Both the position numbers and the translations under genes were made by a program. The notes under the pieces were generated by a model. That model saw only the letters and a program-made list of their open reading frames with translations. It did not search any database and was not told the DNA's origin. Shown here one piece after another: positions 40,356-47,137 of a DNA stretch of 64,000 bases. The DNA is from Burkholderiaceae bacterium (GTDB taxonomy: Bacteria; Pseudomonadota; Gammaproteobacteria; Burkholderiales; Burkholderiaceae_C). Numbering within the stretch: the stretch's first letter is position 1; each line of letters starts with the position of its first letter. Location of the stretch: the NCBI GenBank assembly GCA_017992055.1, contig JAGOPK010000004.1, positions 238,165 to 302,164 of the forward strand. Direction: 5' to 3'.

Positions 40356-41542
40356 GGAAGGTCTGCAAAACCCTGTCCACTCAGGCGGCTGAAGTCGCGC
40401 GTGGCTCGTGAATTGGAATCTGCGCTGCGGCAAGGCCCCAGCGGCGCATCGCAGGCAGTGAATTTGGGGCCGCCGAGGGCCTGCGGCCGCATCGCAGGCG
40501 CACTCATCCCCGCGCCCCCAGCAGTTGTCGCCGAGCCATCCACAGATTGCTCAGCGCAAACAGCATCGTCAGCCGCGCGGTGTTCTTCGCCAGGCCCCGG
40601 TAGCGCAGCTTGGCGTAGCCGAACTGCTGCTTGACCACACGGAACGGGTGCTCCACCTTGGCCCGCACGCTCGCTTTGAGCTGCTCCACCTTGTCCAGCA
40701 GCCGATCCACTGCGCGCGTCAGGTCGAGCGCGCGGCGCTGGCCCGGGCGCATCGCGATGTGCCAGTCCACCTTCAAGTCCCGGGTCTCTTCGCGCTTGCC
40801 CACGCCCCGGTAACCCGCATCGGCAAACACGACGTCCTCTTGCCCGTGCAGCAATGCTGCCGCCTGCGTCACATCGTTGACGTTGGCTGCCGTACCGATG
40901 ACCGTGTGTACCAGCCCTGACTCGGCATCCACGCCGATGTGCGCCTTCATCCCGAAGTGCCACTGCTGGCCCTTCTTGGTCTGATGCATCTCGGGGTCGC
41001 GCTCGCCGTCCTGGTTCTTCGTGGAGCTTGGCGCGGCAATGATGGTGGCGTCCACCACCGTACCGGTCTTGAGCATCAGCCCCTGCTGAGCCAGCCCGGC
41101 GTTGATGGCGCCCAGCAACTGCGGCGTCAGCTGGTGGCGCTCCAGCAGGTGGCGAAAGCGCAGGATGGTGGTCTCGTCGGGCATGCGTGCCGCGCCCTCC
41201 AGTCCGGCAAAGCGCCGGTACAGCGGGCGCTCGTGCAGCTCCTCTTCCATGGCCGGATCGCTCAGGTTCCAGCACAGCTGCAGGCAGTGGATGCGCAGCA
41301 TGGTCTCGATGGGGAACGGCGGCCGGCCCCCCAACGCCTGATGGGCGCCACGGGCATGCGGCTGGATCAGCGACACCAGCGTGGCCCACGGCACCACCTG
41401 ATTCATCTCGTCGAGGAAGACCTCCTTGCGGGTCTTCTTGGGCAGCGGGTCAAGGCCGAGCGTGATCTGGTCCATGCCCGCATCCTCCTCGACGCTCACG
41501 TCTCATGCCAGTCGGATTGACGCGAGGTTTTGCAGACCTTCC
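40356..41542 (-). mobile_element. IS5-family insertion sequence, 1187 bp
   Basis: The element has 17-bp perfect terminal inverted repeats GGAAGGTCTGCAAAACC (40356–40372 and complement 41526–41542) and is flanked by the 4-bp direct duplication TTAA. The ends begin GGAAGG like those of IS5 itself. It encodes one transposase on the minus strand. The element is intact and its GC content is higher than that of the surrounding cassettes. It disrupts a cassette gene in place, so it arrived after that cassette. Confidence 0.92.
40504..41475 (-). CDS. IS5-family DDE transposase
   Basis: The roughly 323-residue protein has the IS5 N-terminal domain (HQALGGRPPFPIETMLRIH, then LCWNLSDPAMEEELHERPLYRRFAG) and the DDE catalytic fold: D in TVVDATIIAAP (about 141), D in VVFADAGYRGVGKR (about 218) and E in RAKVEHPFRVVKQQFG (about 276), plus the Y..R..K-type helix around it. 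It cuts and joins the element ends. ATG 41475 is preferred because GAGGAGG lies about nine bases upstream; a GTG at 41499 is in frame but less likely. The gene is complete, so the element may be active. Confidence 0.9.
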   Translation of the reverse strand: MDQITLGLDPLPKKTRKEVFLDEMNQVVPWATLVSLIQPHARGAHQALGGRPPFPIETMLRIHCLQLCWNLSDPAMEEELHERPLYRRFAGLEGAARMPDETTILRFRHLLERHQLTPQLLGAINAGLAQQGLMLKTGTVVDATIIAAPSSTKNQDGERDPEMHQTKKGQQWHFGMKAHIGVDAESGLVHTVIGTAANVNDVTQAAALLHGQEDVVFADAGYRGVGKREETRDLKVDWHIAMRPGQRRALDLTRAVDRLLDKVEQLKASVRAKVEHPFRVVKQQFGYAKLRYRGLAKNTARLTMLFALSNLWMARRQLLGARG

Positions 41543-41546
41543 TTAA
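41543..41546. repeat. TTAA target-site duplication, right copy
   Basis: TTAA borders the right end of the IS element and matches the left copy at 40352–40355. Collapsing the two copies rebuilds the alpha/beta hydrolase frame. Confidence 0.85.
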
Positions 41547-41972
41547 GGAACGGATCGCCGTCAACTGCAACCCCGCGGCTATACATGCCGTCCACAATCA
41601 CCAAGTGTGATACGCGGTCAGCAAAACGGGATGAAACAGCGATAGCTGTCTGTGCCCCGGCGGACTCCGCTGCCAGAACGCATCGTCGAATCCCAAAAGC
41701 ATCCAGGACGGCGACCGCGTCCGATACCAAGTTCTCAAAGGTGATCGTGTTGGATTCACAGACAGTCAGCCCCGAACCTCTGTGGTCGTAGGCGATCGTG
41801 ACGTAAGAGTCGCTGAGGTGTGCCAGAGGTTCAACCCACAACTCAGAACTGCCGATCCATCCACCGATAGCCAAGATGGCGGTTCCGTCGCGCGGGCCGC
41901 TTCTCGTGGCAAATATCTTGGCGCCCGGGACTTCAAGGAACATTTGCGCACTCCTGAGAGTTGTTGTGTGAG

Positions 41973-42084
41973 GCCTAACGTTTGAGCTAACCGGACCGTT
42001 GCGGTATGTGGCTAAAGGCCCAGAATGAAATGGCGGGCCTTTAGCCGCATGCCGCAATGGGTCCGGTTGAGCGAATGGTTAGGC
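41973..42084 (-). other. attC site d (112 bp)
   Basis: It runs from GCCTAAC (41973–41979) to GTTAGGC (42078–42084) with the long internal stem GCTAAAGGCCC/GGGCCTTTAGC. It ends the TIR cassette, whose TAA stop lies within the core. Confidence 0.9.
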
Positions 42085-43131
42085 CTCACCGAGCAGCGCT
42101 GTAAACTCAGGTTTCCCATGGAGGTCCTTGAAATAGGGCGCTGTTTGAGTGGCTCGCACCCATCTGGAATCCTGGGCGATCAGATGCTGTAGCCGGGCCA
42201 ACGCTTCGGTGTGCCTACCCGTCATTGCTTCGATGCAGGCCATATTCCAGTTCGCATCGTTCAATTCGTGTGGACCGGTGGCAAGTTTCAGGGCCAACTG
42301 AATGTCTTGCTCGGCCTCTTCTAAGCGGCGGAGACGCTTTAGCATTGCGCCTCGGTAGCTGTACAAGCGAGAGATTGTGTTGCGCGGAAGTGTTGCTGGT
42401 GCGAGCGCTATGGCGGCAGCGTACTCAAGAAGCGCTTCGGTATTAGCTGACGGTCCTGATCGAGTATTAGCAGCATTGACACCGCGCACGTAATGTTCTT
42501 CCCACGACGACAAGGAGAGTGTTCTCCCAGATGTCGACTGGGGCATTCCGAGTGGAGCGGACTCAAGGCTTCGGCTCAGGTTCCGGACCGTGTCATTCAA
42601 CTCTTCAAGGATATCGCGATCGCTGCGGTGTTGGCTGGAGCCGGTCGCAGCGTCGTCGCCAAGCTCAGTAAGCCTCTTCTCAAACTCACCCCACATTGCG
42701 CCGAACACGGAGTTCAGAGTCGTCAGAGATAGCTGGTTCTGATCGAGAGCCTTGTTTACAGCAGTGACGAGAGAGAACATTCCATCGCGGCTTGTTGAGA
42801 CTGCCTGAAACTGTGCCAGAGGAAACTTTAGATCTGACGGCTTGACGCCGAACAGCACTGGTACGACTTTTGATTTCTCCAGGGCCTTGGCAAGTGCCCC
42901 GGCTTCAAAAAGCAACCAAGGCGAGGTCATGTTGCTGGATGTAATGCAAATGATTCCGAAGTTCGTGTCCCTAAGTCGTTGCGACACTTCTTCGTTCCAG
43001 CGCTCTCCCGGACCAATGTCGCGTTCGGACATCCATGGCTTTGCAGCCTGGACGACCGAGGCCAGCCACACATGAAGCTCTAGCGCGAGTCTGCGACTGT
43101 GATCTCCGGACCAAGAGATGAAGATGTTCAC
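42079..43131 (-). CDS. TIR-domain protein with TPR-like C-terminus (cassette gene)
   Basis: The 350-residue protein starts with a TIR domain: MNIFISWSGDHSRRLALELHVWL is its first strand and helix, and TSSNMTSPWLLFEAGALAKAL carries the catalytic glutamate position E76 of NAD-cleaving TIR proteins. It ends near residue 135. Residues about 200–350 are helical repeats (SRLYSYRGAMLKRLRRLEEAEQDIQLALKLAT, LNDANWNMACIEAMTGRHTEALARL) of the tetratricopeptide type, probably the sensor part. Bacterial TIR–TPR proteins often act in anti-phage defence by degrading NAD or making a signal molecule. The start is a GTG with GGAG upstream, and the stop lies in attC core d. The role is inferred; E76 and the fold are seen. 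Confidence 0.8.
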   Translation of the reverse strand: MNIFISWSGDHSRRLALELHVWLASVVQAAKPWMSERDIGPGERWNEEVSQRLRDTNFGIICITSSNMTSPWLLFEAGALAKALEKSKVVPVLFGVKPSDLKFPLAQFQAVSTSRDGMFSLVTAVNKALDQNQLSLTTLNSVFGAMWGEFEKRLTELGDDAATGSSQHRSDRDILEELNDTVRNLSRSLESAPLGMPQSTSGRTLSLSSWEEHYVRGVNAANTRSGPSANTEALLEYAAAIALAPATLPRNTISRLYSYRGAMLKRLRRLEEAEQDIQLALKLATGPHELNDANWNMACIEAMTGRHTEALARLQHLIAQDSRWVRATQTAPYFKDLHGKPEFTALLGEA

Positions 43132-43162
43132 CGTGGACTCCGAGACGAACTGGGTTTGTGAG

Positions 43163-43274
43163 GCCTAACGTTTGAGCTAACCGGACCGTTGCGGCATGCG
43201 GCTAAAGGCCCAGAATGAAATGGCGGGCCTTTAGCCGCATGCCGCAATGGGTCCGGTTGAGCGAATGGTTAGGC
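43163..43274 (-). other. attC site e (112 bp)
   Basis: It runs from GCCTAAC (43163–43169) to GTTAGGC (43268–43274) and is almost identical to site d. It terminates the HEPN cassette. Confidence 0.9.
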
Positions 43275-43275
43275 A

Positions 43276-44001
43276 TCACTCGGGCACGACCTCGTTAGCG
43301 AGTCTCGTCCAAAGTGAGATGTACCCCTCAAATACATCTGGCCATTGGTGGTCATCTTGTATTAGTGGACGAAGTTGCTTATCCGCGTTTGTTGTGTAGA
43401 TCAGAAATTTGCCAGGTGCAAAGCCTGGCGGTAGCGGCGAATCCGGCTTGTCGTTCATAAGGCGATTCAGTGCCGTCTTGTACTGTAGCTTTGCCTTGTC
43501 TGAGTTATGTGCTACTCGATTTCTTATGATCTGTGCCAGATCGAGCCAAGCTACATCTTCGGCGCTGATCCTGGCAAAGGTATTGTCAGCAGAAAAGTGA
43601 ACCGAAGCCAGCGTCTGTACCCACTTGAAGCTGCTCCATCGTAGCTTTCGCTCAGCTTCGCGTTCGTTGCTTTCGCCTGCGGCGAGTGTGAGTGCGTGAG
43701 TCTTGTTTTGCGCAGCCCCTGCTCGAAGTCGAGGTTTGTATCCGCTTGGAGCCGGGTAGCCACACAGGTAGCCCAAGTAGACCTCTTGGAGAAAATCTTC
43801 CCATGCTGCGACAGCTGAAAGGAAGGCAAGGCCTACGACTTTTGCAGCAACGTTTGGTTGATACTCCGATTCGGTGAACGACTCGTATGTGAACTGGCAC
43901 ATTTGCCGCGCTGGTCCATATATTCTGCAGGCTGTATCGAGCGAGCGAAGTAAGTCGGCCTTTGCTCTTGACTGAGCACGCGAGCCACGCGGAACGGTCA
44001 T
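43276..44001 (-). CDS. HEPN-motif protein (cassette gene)
   Basis: The 241-residue protein has helices with AFLSAVAAWEDFLQEVYLGYL (residues about 60–80) and a second conserved helix, LDLAQIIRNRVAHNSDKAKLQ, whose R160-N-x-x-x-H165 is the RNxxxH motif of HEPN ribonucleases, here as RNRVAH. The separation and the W-E-x-x-x-x-E helix fit RiboL-PSP-HEPN/MAE-28990-like families. HEPN proteins often serve as toxin or antiviral RNases. It has no antitoxin-like (MNT) neighbour. Start ATG 44001 (MTVPRGSRAQS) is chosen; the frame continues into the attC beyond. The stop is 1–2 bases outside the attC. Confidence 0.6.
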   Translation of the reverse strand: MTVPRGSRAQSRAKADLLRSLDTACRIYGPARQMCQFTYESFTESEYQPNVAAKVVGLAFLSAVAAWEDFLQEVYLGYLCGYPAPSGYKPRLRAGAAQNKTHALTLAAGESNEREAERKLRWSSFKWVQTLASVHFSADNTFARISAEDVAWLDLAQIIRNRVAHNSDKAKLQYKTALNRLMNDKPDSPLPPGFAPGKFLIYTTNADKQLRPLIQDDHQWPDVFEGYISLWTRLANEVVPE

Positions 44002-44009
44002 TTTGTGAT

Positions 44010-44121
44010 GCCTAACGTTTGAGCTAACCGGACCGTTGTGGTATGTGGCTAAAGGCCCAGAATGAAATGGAGGGCCTTTGGCCGCATGCCGCAATGGGTC
44101 CGGTTGAGCGAATGGTTAGGC
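44010..44121 (-). other. attC site f (112 bp)
   Basis: It runs from GCCTAAC (44010–44016) to GTTAGGC (44115–44121), with minor changes in the arms. It terminates the HNH cassette. Confidence 0.9.
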
Positions 44122-44895
44122 GTCAGGCGGCATGAGAGAGAAGTTGCCTTCACCAAAGTGAATCTTCGCTTGCTCGACAATCTTTTCATAGTGCTTTTCA
44201 TTTGCGCTCAAGTCCAGTAAGAATGAAGCCATGGCAATCCTCAACTCCATTGCTTGCTCGCCATCAGTATCATGCCAAGGCGGATAGGCTGCAAGTATGT
44301 ATTTGGTGTCCGGTGCCGCGGCGAGAAGTATCTTTCGTGCTTCGCCTCCTTTTCGTACGTAGCGCCTTATCCAGTCAAATCTGGAATGCAGTGCAGTCTC
44401 GCTGCCTTGCATATAAGCAATCGAATTTAGCGCAATCTTGTAGAGCCCACGTGCAAATTTCTTGTGCTGTCCGAACTGAACTGCGAAACTTATGGTAGTT
44501 GCACCAGATCCCAAAGTACTGATATCTGGCTTTATGTCGCGAGGTCTTCCTCTGAAGGGATTTATCGTCTGTCCAGTTGGTGCTATGCGCGGGCTAGATT
44601 CCAAATTGAAGAAAATGTTGGGGCCATCGGGTGTGCTTGAAGCGTACACGTTCCCACGACTCGAGACTTCAGCAGGGCGCCCCTTCTTCCGATTTATCCC
44701 ATTCATGACGGTCAAGAAGTCAAAGTCGTCAGAGACTATCCGGTCAAGATGGGCGAGACCGTTGTTGCAGCTCTTGCAAACGACTGAGCCCGGCAGAGTG
44801 AGGTGATCTGGGCACCCTAACGCCTCTGGAAAAATGTGCTCCCGATCGCTATCAGTTGACTCAAGCAAACACCAGATGCAGCGATTTGATGGCAT
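44116..44895 (-). CDS. HNH-endonuclease-like protein (cassette gene)
   Basis: The 259-residue protein begins with an HNH_5-like zinc finger: C6-x-x-C9, then DREHIFPEALG (H20 at the core) and VVCKSCNNGL with C40-x-x-C43 and N44. The remaining 200 residues have no family I recognise; they contain alpha-beta segments such as GATTISFAVQFGQHKKFARGLYKIAL. HNH nucleases act in phage defence, restriction and mobile elements. ATG 44895 is at the cassette edge. The stop TAA lies in attC core f. The zinc-finger motif is clear; the role in defence is inferred from its neighbours. Confidence 0.75.
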   Translation of the reverse strand: MPSNRCIWCLLESTDSDREHIFPEALGCPDHLTLPGSVVCKSCNNGLAHLDRIVSDDFDFLTVMNGINRKKGRPAEVSSRGNVYASSTPDGPNIFFNLESSPRIAPTGQTINPFRGRPRDIKPDISTLGSGATTISFAVQFGQHKKFARGLYKIALNSIAYMQGSETALHSRFDWIRRYVRKGGEARKILLAAAPDTKYILAAYPPWHDTDGEQAMELRIAMASFLLDLSANEKHYEKIVEQAKIHFGEGNFSLMPPDA

Positions 44896-44902
44896 TTCTG
44901 AC

Positions 44903-45014
44903 GCCTAACGTTTGAGCTAACCGGACCGTTGCGGCATGTGGCTAAAGGCCCAGAATGAAATGGCGGGCCTTTGGCCGCATGCCGCAATGGGTCCGGTTGA
45001 GCGAATGGTTAGGC
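44903..45014 (-). other. attC site g (112 bp)
   Basis: It runs from GCCTAAC (44903–44909) to GTTAGGC (45008–45014) and is close to identical to sites d–f. It ends the cassette of the 185-residue membrane-anchored protein. Confidence 0.9.
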
Positions 45015-45027
45015 AACACTTCGTGCG

Positions 45028-45585
45028 CTAGTTGAGCTGATTTACTTGTTGCTGAACATCGCCTGTAGTAGCGCGAAGGGATTCAGTCATCTCGGTTAGT
45101 GTGCGAAATAGCTTGGTGAATTGGTCACCATCCATTCTTCTATGTTCACGAAATGCTATATCCACGGTTTGCCGAAATTGCCGTATGGTAGCTGCCAGTG
45201 CCATAGCAGGGCCGATAACAACGTCAGGCAATTGATGAAGCTGAACACTTGCTGCCGCATCTCTGAGAGCCGTCAGCTCTTCATAGTCGAAATGAGTCTC
45301 TCCGGTTGCTGCTGCGTGAACAGCGTCTCTTGTGGAAAGTTGGCCAGTGAAGTGCGCTGCAGCATTTGCACAGTTCCGGCATATGACAAGAAGCGACTTT
45401 GCTGCCTCTCGTCTTGCGTGGCGGCTCTCCTCGCGATGAACGGCAAGTGCGTTGTCCTGCTGCTTTCGAGCTTGCCAAATGGCGATGAGTGCAGCCGCGA
45501 TGATTGCCACGATGGACCCAAAGGCCTGTACCCACGAAGCAAGTTCAGCGCTCGATAAGTCAGTTGAAATGCAAAGGACTGTCAT
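45028..45585 (-). CDS. Single-helix membrane protein with coiled-coil (cassette gene, unknown)
   Basis: The 185-residue product has one clear transmembrane segment near the N-terminus (ASWVQAFGSIVAIIAAALIAIW) followed by a basic/acidic helix (QARKQQDNALAVHREESRHARREAAK), probably a coiled coil, and alpha-helical cytoplasmic regions to the end. I do not recognise a family. Small membrane proteins with one helix and a helical tail are found among phage-defence effectors, but nothing here proves that. The stop is 14 bp inside the cassette from attC g. The start ATG is at 45585. Confidence 0.6.
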   Translation of the reverse strand: MTVLCISTDLSSAELASWVQAFGSIVAIIAAALIAIWQARKQQDNALAVHREESRHARREAAKSLLVICRNCANAAAHFTGQLSTRDAVHAAATGETHFDYEELTALRDAAASVQLHQLPDVVIGPAMALAATIRQFRQTVDIAFREHRRMDGDQFTKLFRTLTEMTESLRATTGDVQQQVNQLN

Positions 45586-45615
45586 CGCGGTTGGCGTGAT
45601 TGGCGAGTTTGTGTT

Positions 45616-45727
45616 GCCTAACGTTTGAGCTAACCGGACCGTTGCGGTGTGTGGCTAAAGGCCCAGAATGAAATGGCGGGCCTTTGGCCGCACGCCGCAA
45701 TGGGTCCGGTTGAGCGATTGGTTAGGC
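45616..45727 (-). other. attC site h (112 bp)
   Basis: It runs from GCCTAAC (45616–45622) to GTTAGGC (45721–45727). It ends the cassette of the 133-residue membrane protein. Confidence 0.9.
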
Positions 45728-45733
45728 AGCACT

Positions 45734-46135
45734 TTACACTGCCCTCCGAGAGATTTTTGATGATAAATATGACAAGCAGGCAAAGGCCATGCATGTACTG
45801 CACACGACTATGAACAGGCCATGTGTGCGGTACATCGGAATATAGGGATTATTCGTTCCCATACTGCATTTGCTTTGGATTGAATCGAATGAGCCTCCAG
45901 CGTCGAGGCAGGTATCAACGGCGAGGTGTTGTGTGGTTAATGGCCACGCGGCCAGCGTTGCTACGACGAGCCAGAAGTACGTGCTCCTGGGTATGCCCGG
46001 CTGCGGCGTAGAAAGAACTATTCTCGGCCAGGAAACTACACCTGCGAGCACCAAGGAGAGAAACCCTAGCGCTGACCAAAAGTTTGCATTCCAGATTGCA
46101 CGCGAACCCTGATAGAGAGAGGCTGCTTGAAGCAC
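45734..46135 (-). CDS. Small multi-helix membrane protein (cassette gene, unknown)
   Basis: The 133-residue product has about three hydrophobic segments (LGFLSLVLAGVVSW, YFWLVVATLAAWPLTTQHLA and LFIVVCSTCMAFACLSYL) and three cysteines around a loop. The only visible start is GTG 46135. A larger unread space of about 97 bp lies between it and attC i, and an overlapping frame with ATG 46220 opens earlier, so the true 5' end is uncertain and a frameshift is possible. No family was recognised. The stop is 6 bp from the attC h end. Confidence 0.45.
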   Translation of the reverse strand: MLQAASLYQGSRAIWNANFWSALGFLSLVLAGVVSWPRIVLSTPQPGIPRSTYFWLVVATLAAWPLTTQHLAVDTCLDAGGSFDSIQSKCSMGTNNPYIPMYRTHGLFIVVCSTCMAFACLSYLSSKISRRAV

Positions 46136-46232
46136 ACCAAGCGCGCTGTAGATGCCGGCTCAAGCAAATCAGAAGCGCGACTGCTCTCGTGGCTTTGGCT
46201 CTACTGGGAGAGAGGAGCATTGCGTTTGTGCT

Positions 46233-46346
46233 GCCTAACGTTTGAGCTAACCGGCGCGGAACAGATTGACGCCGGTAGGGCCAGAATGAAATGGAGGCCC
46301 GGACGGCGGCAAGCTGTGTAGCGTCCGGTTGAGCGAATGGTTAGGC
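46233..46346 (-). other. Divergent attC site i (114 bp)
   Basis: Ends GCCTAACGTTTGAGCTAACC (46233–46252) and GGTTGAGCGAATGGTTAGGC (46327–46346) match the other sites, but the middle differs (CGCGGAACAG and following) and the inner hairpin has different sequence, including GGGCC...GGCCC. It separates the membrane-protein cassette from the plus-strand cassette. Confidence 0.8.
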
Positions 46347-46441
46347 CTCAACTCTCCAGCTGGCTGTAGCCGAGGATGCACCGTAGCCAGGCCGAATCGC
46401 TGTAGTTGGCCGTAGGAGCGGTTGACTTTGGAGAAGTGCAT

Positions 46442-46774
46442 GTGATAGTGCGACTGACCGCTTTGAAGAAGGGGCTGAAATTGCGCTACACGGACGATGA
46501 GCTTGAAGCAAGACTGCTGAAGGAACTGGACCCAAGTGTCTCGAGACTCTTGCGGAAAGTAGGAACAGAAGACCATGGAGAGATCTTGTGGGCTACCTTC
46601 TCAGATGACGAAGGCCGGACACGAATAGTCTTTCGCGTTTACAGGCGAGACGGGCTGAAGGCATTCGGTCTTGTAGGAATCGATGACCTTCGAGCCGGCT
46701 TGCGCAATGCACGCTTAAATGGGCTGGACAAAGTGCACTGGGGAATCGATGACGAGGGAGATTTTGAGGCCTAA
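46442..46774 (+). CDS. Small hypothetical protein in reverse orientation within the last cassette
   Basis: The roughly 110-residue product reads on the plus strand: MIVRLTALKKGLKLRY, then LLRKVGTEDHGEILWATFSDDEGRTRIVFRVYRR and HWGIDDEGDFEA. GTG 46442 has GGAGAA six bases upstream; a TTG at 46406 would add 12 residues. Its TAA stop lies inside GCCTAAC (46769–46775), the same arrangement as in the minus-strand cassettes. I do not recognise a family. Its opposite direction means that either this cassette is inverted or its gene is antisense to the attC. Confidence 0.55.
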   Translation: MIVRLTALKKGLKLRYTDDELEARLLKELDPSVSRLLRKVGTEDHGEILWATFSDDEGRTRIVFRVYRRDGLKAFGLVGIDDLRAGLRNARLNGLDKVHWGIDDEGDFEA

Positions 46775-46860
46775 CGTGATGTAGCCAACATTGAGGCCGC
46801 CAAGCTGTTGTCGCATCTGAAATTTATCAAGTTACCCACAGCTCCCCCTGCAGTTGGCGA
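46769..46860 (-). other. Cassette boundary core and possible attI or attC remnant
   Basis: GCCTAAC (46769–46775) reads GTTAGGC on the minus strand, the recombination point of a cassette edge, but sequence beyond it (from GTGATGTAGCC) is unlike the attC sites. This is where attI should lie if new cassettes enter here. No integrase binding repeats were confirmed and no integrase gene follows, so this is tentative. Confidence 0.35.
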
Positions 46861-47137
46861 CCCCTAGATTGAACCCATCGTTTTCCCTTGGGTTTCCAGG
46901 GTCCACAGGGCAACGGCCTTCGCTCCAGCATACCCATCCCGTCCACACGCAAACAAGCAATGCCGCAGTGCACGCCGCCCAGCAACAACCGCGCCCGTCG
47001 GACTCGAAGACATGGCGCTCCGCGCTACCCAGCCGCGGCTTCATCTGAAAGCCGGCCATCCGCCAGCACCCGTCTCCGTAGAATCCCTTGCTTTTGCCCC
47101 GCCGGCCCACCGCGCGTCGCCCGGCTCTCCGCTTCCG
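46776..47137. other. Transition from cassette array to chromosome
   Basis: This roughly 360-bp stretch carries no gene I can support. GC content rises along it towards chromosomal values, and it precedes a GNAT gene. It holds neither an integrase gene nor a clear promoter. It may be the scar left after loss of an integrase region. Confidence 0.4.

Larger units (their letters stand above)
39976..41943 (-). pseudogene. Alpha/beta hydrolase cassette gene interrupted by an IS5-family element
   Basis: The 5' part (41943–41547, minus strand) encodes MFLEVPGAKIFATRSGPRDGT, with TIAYDHRGSGLT and the nucleophile-elbow region CVLAAESAGAQTAIA; the 3' part (40355–39976) encodes the cap end, PTLVLHGELDQIV (Asp) and QAGHVPTL (His). 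Removing the element and one TTAA copy restores an uninterrupted frame (...DGDPFLNGLRTN...) giving 258 residues with Ser–Asp–His triad elements. The elbow reads AESAG where GxSxG is usual. Without excision neither part should fold into an enzyme. The stop TAA lies in attC core site c. This was a complete cassette gene before insertion. Confidence 0.85.
37933..46775 (-). mobile_element. Integron gene-cassette array without a visible integrase
   Basis: Minus-strand small genes, each followed (at lower coordinates) by an attC site, run from about 46.8 kb down to 38 kb. Seven attC sites are 111–112 bp and nearly identical, one is divergent, and two at the low end are degenerate. Most cassette genes end with their stop codon inside GCCTAAC. 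GC content is clearly lower than the flanks. No tyrosine-recombinase integrase (intI) is encoded in the window, so it can be described as a cluster of attC sites lacking an integron integrase. Near-identical attC sites are typical of sedentary chromosomal integrons. The array is interrupted once by an IS5-family element. Confidence 0.85.

Noticed and set aside
41943-44094. Longer starts beginning MRHAA in cassette genes (for example at 42057 or 44094)
   Set aside because: Those codons lie in the attC site of the neighbouring cassette, so they are read-through of the recombination site and not part of the genes.
38868-45727. The repeats as a CRISPR array
   Set aside because: The repeated units are about 112 bp with long internal hairpins, and the spaces between them are complete genes of 0.4–2 kb, not short unique spacers.
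46247-46576. Minus-strand frames opposite the last cassette gene
   Set aside because: They overlap attC i and have no ribosome-binding site or family-like composition; the plus-strand frame is a better gene.
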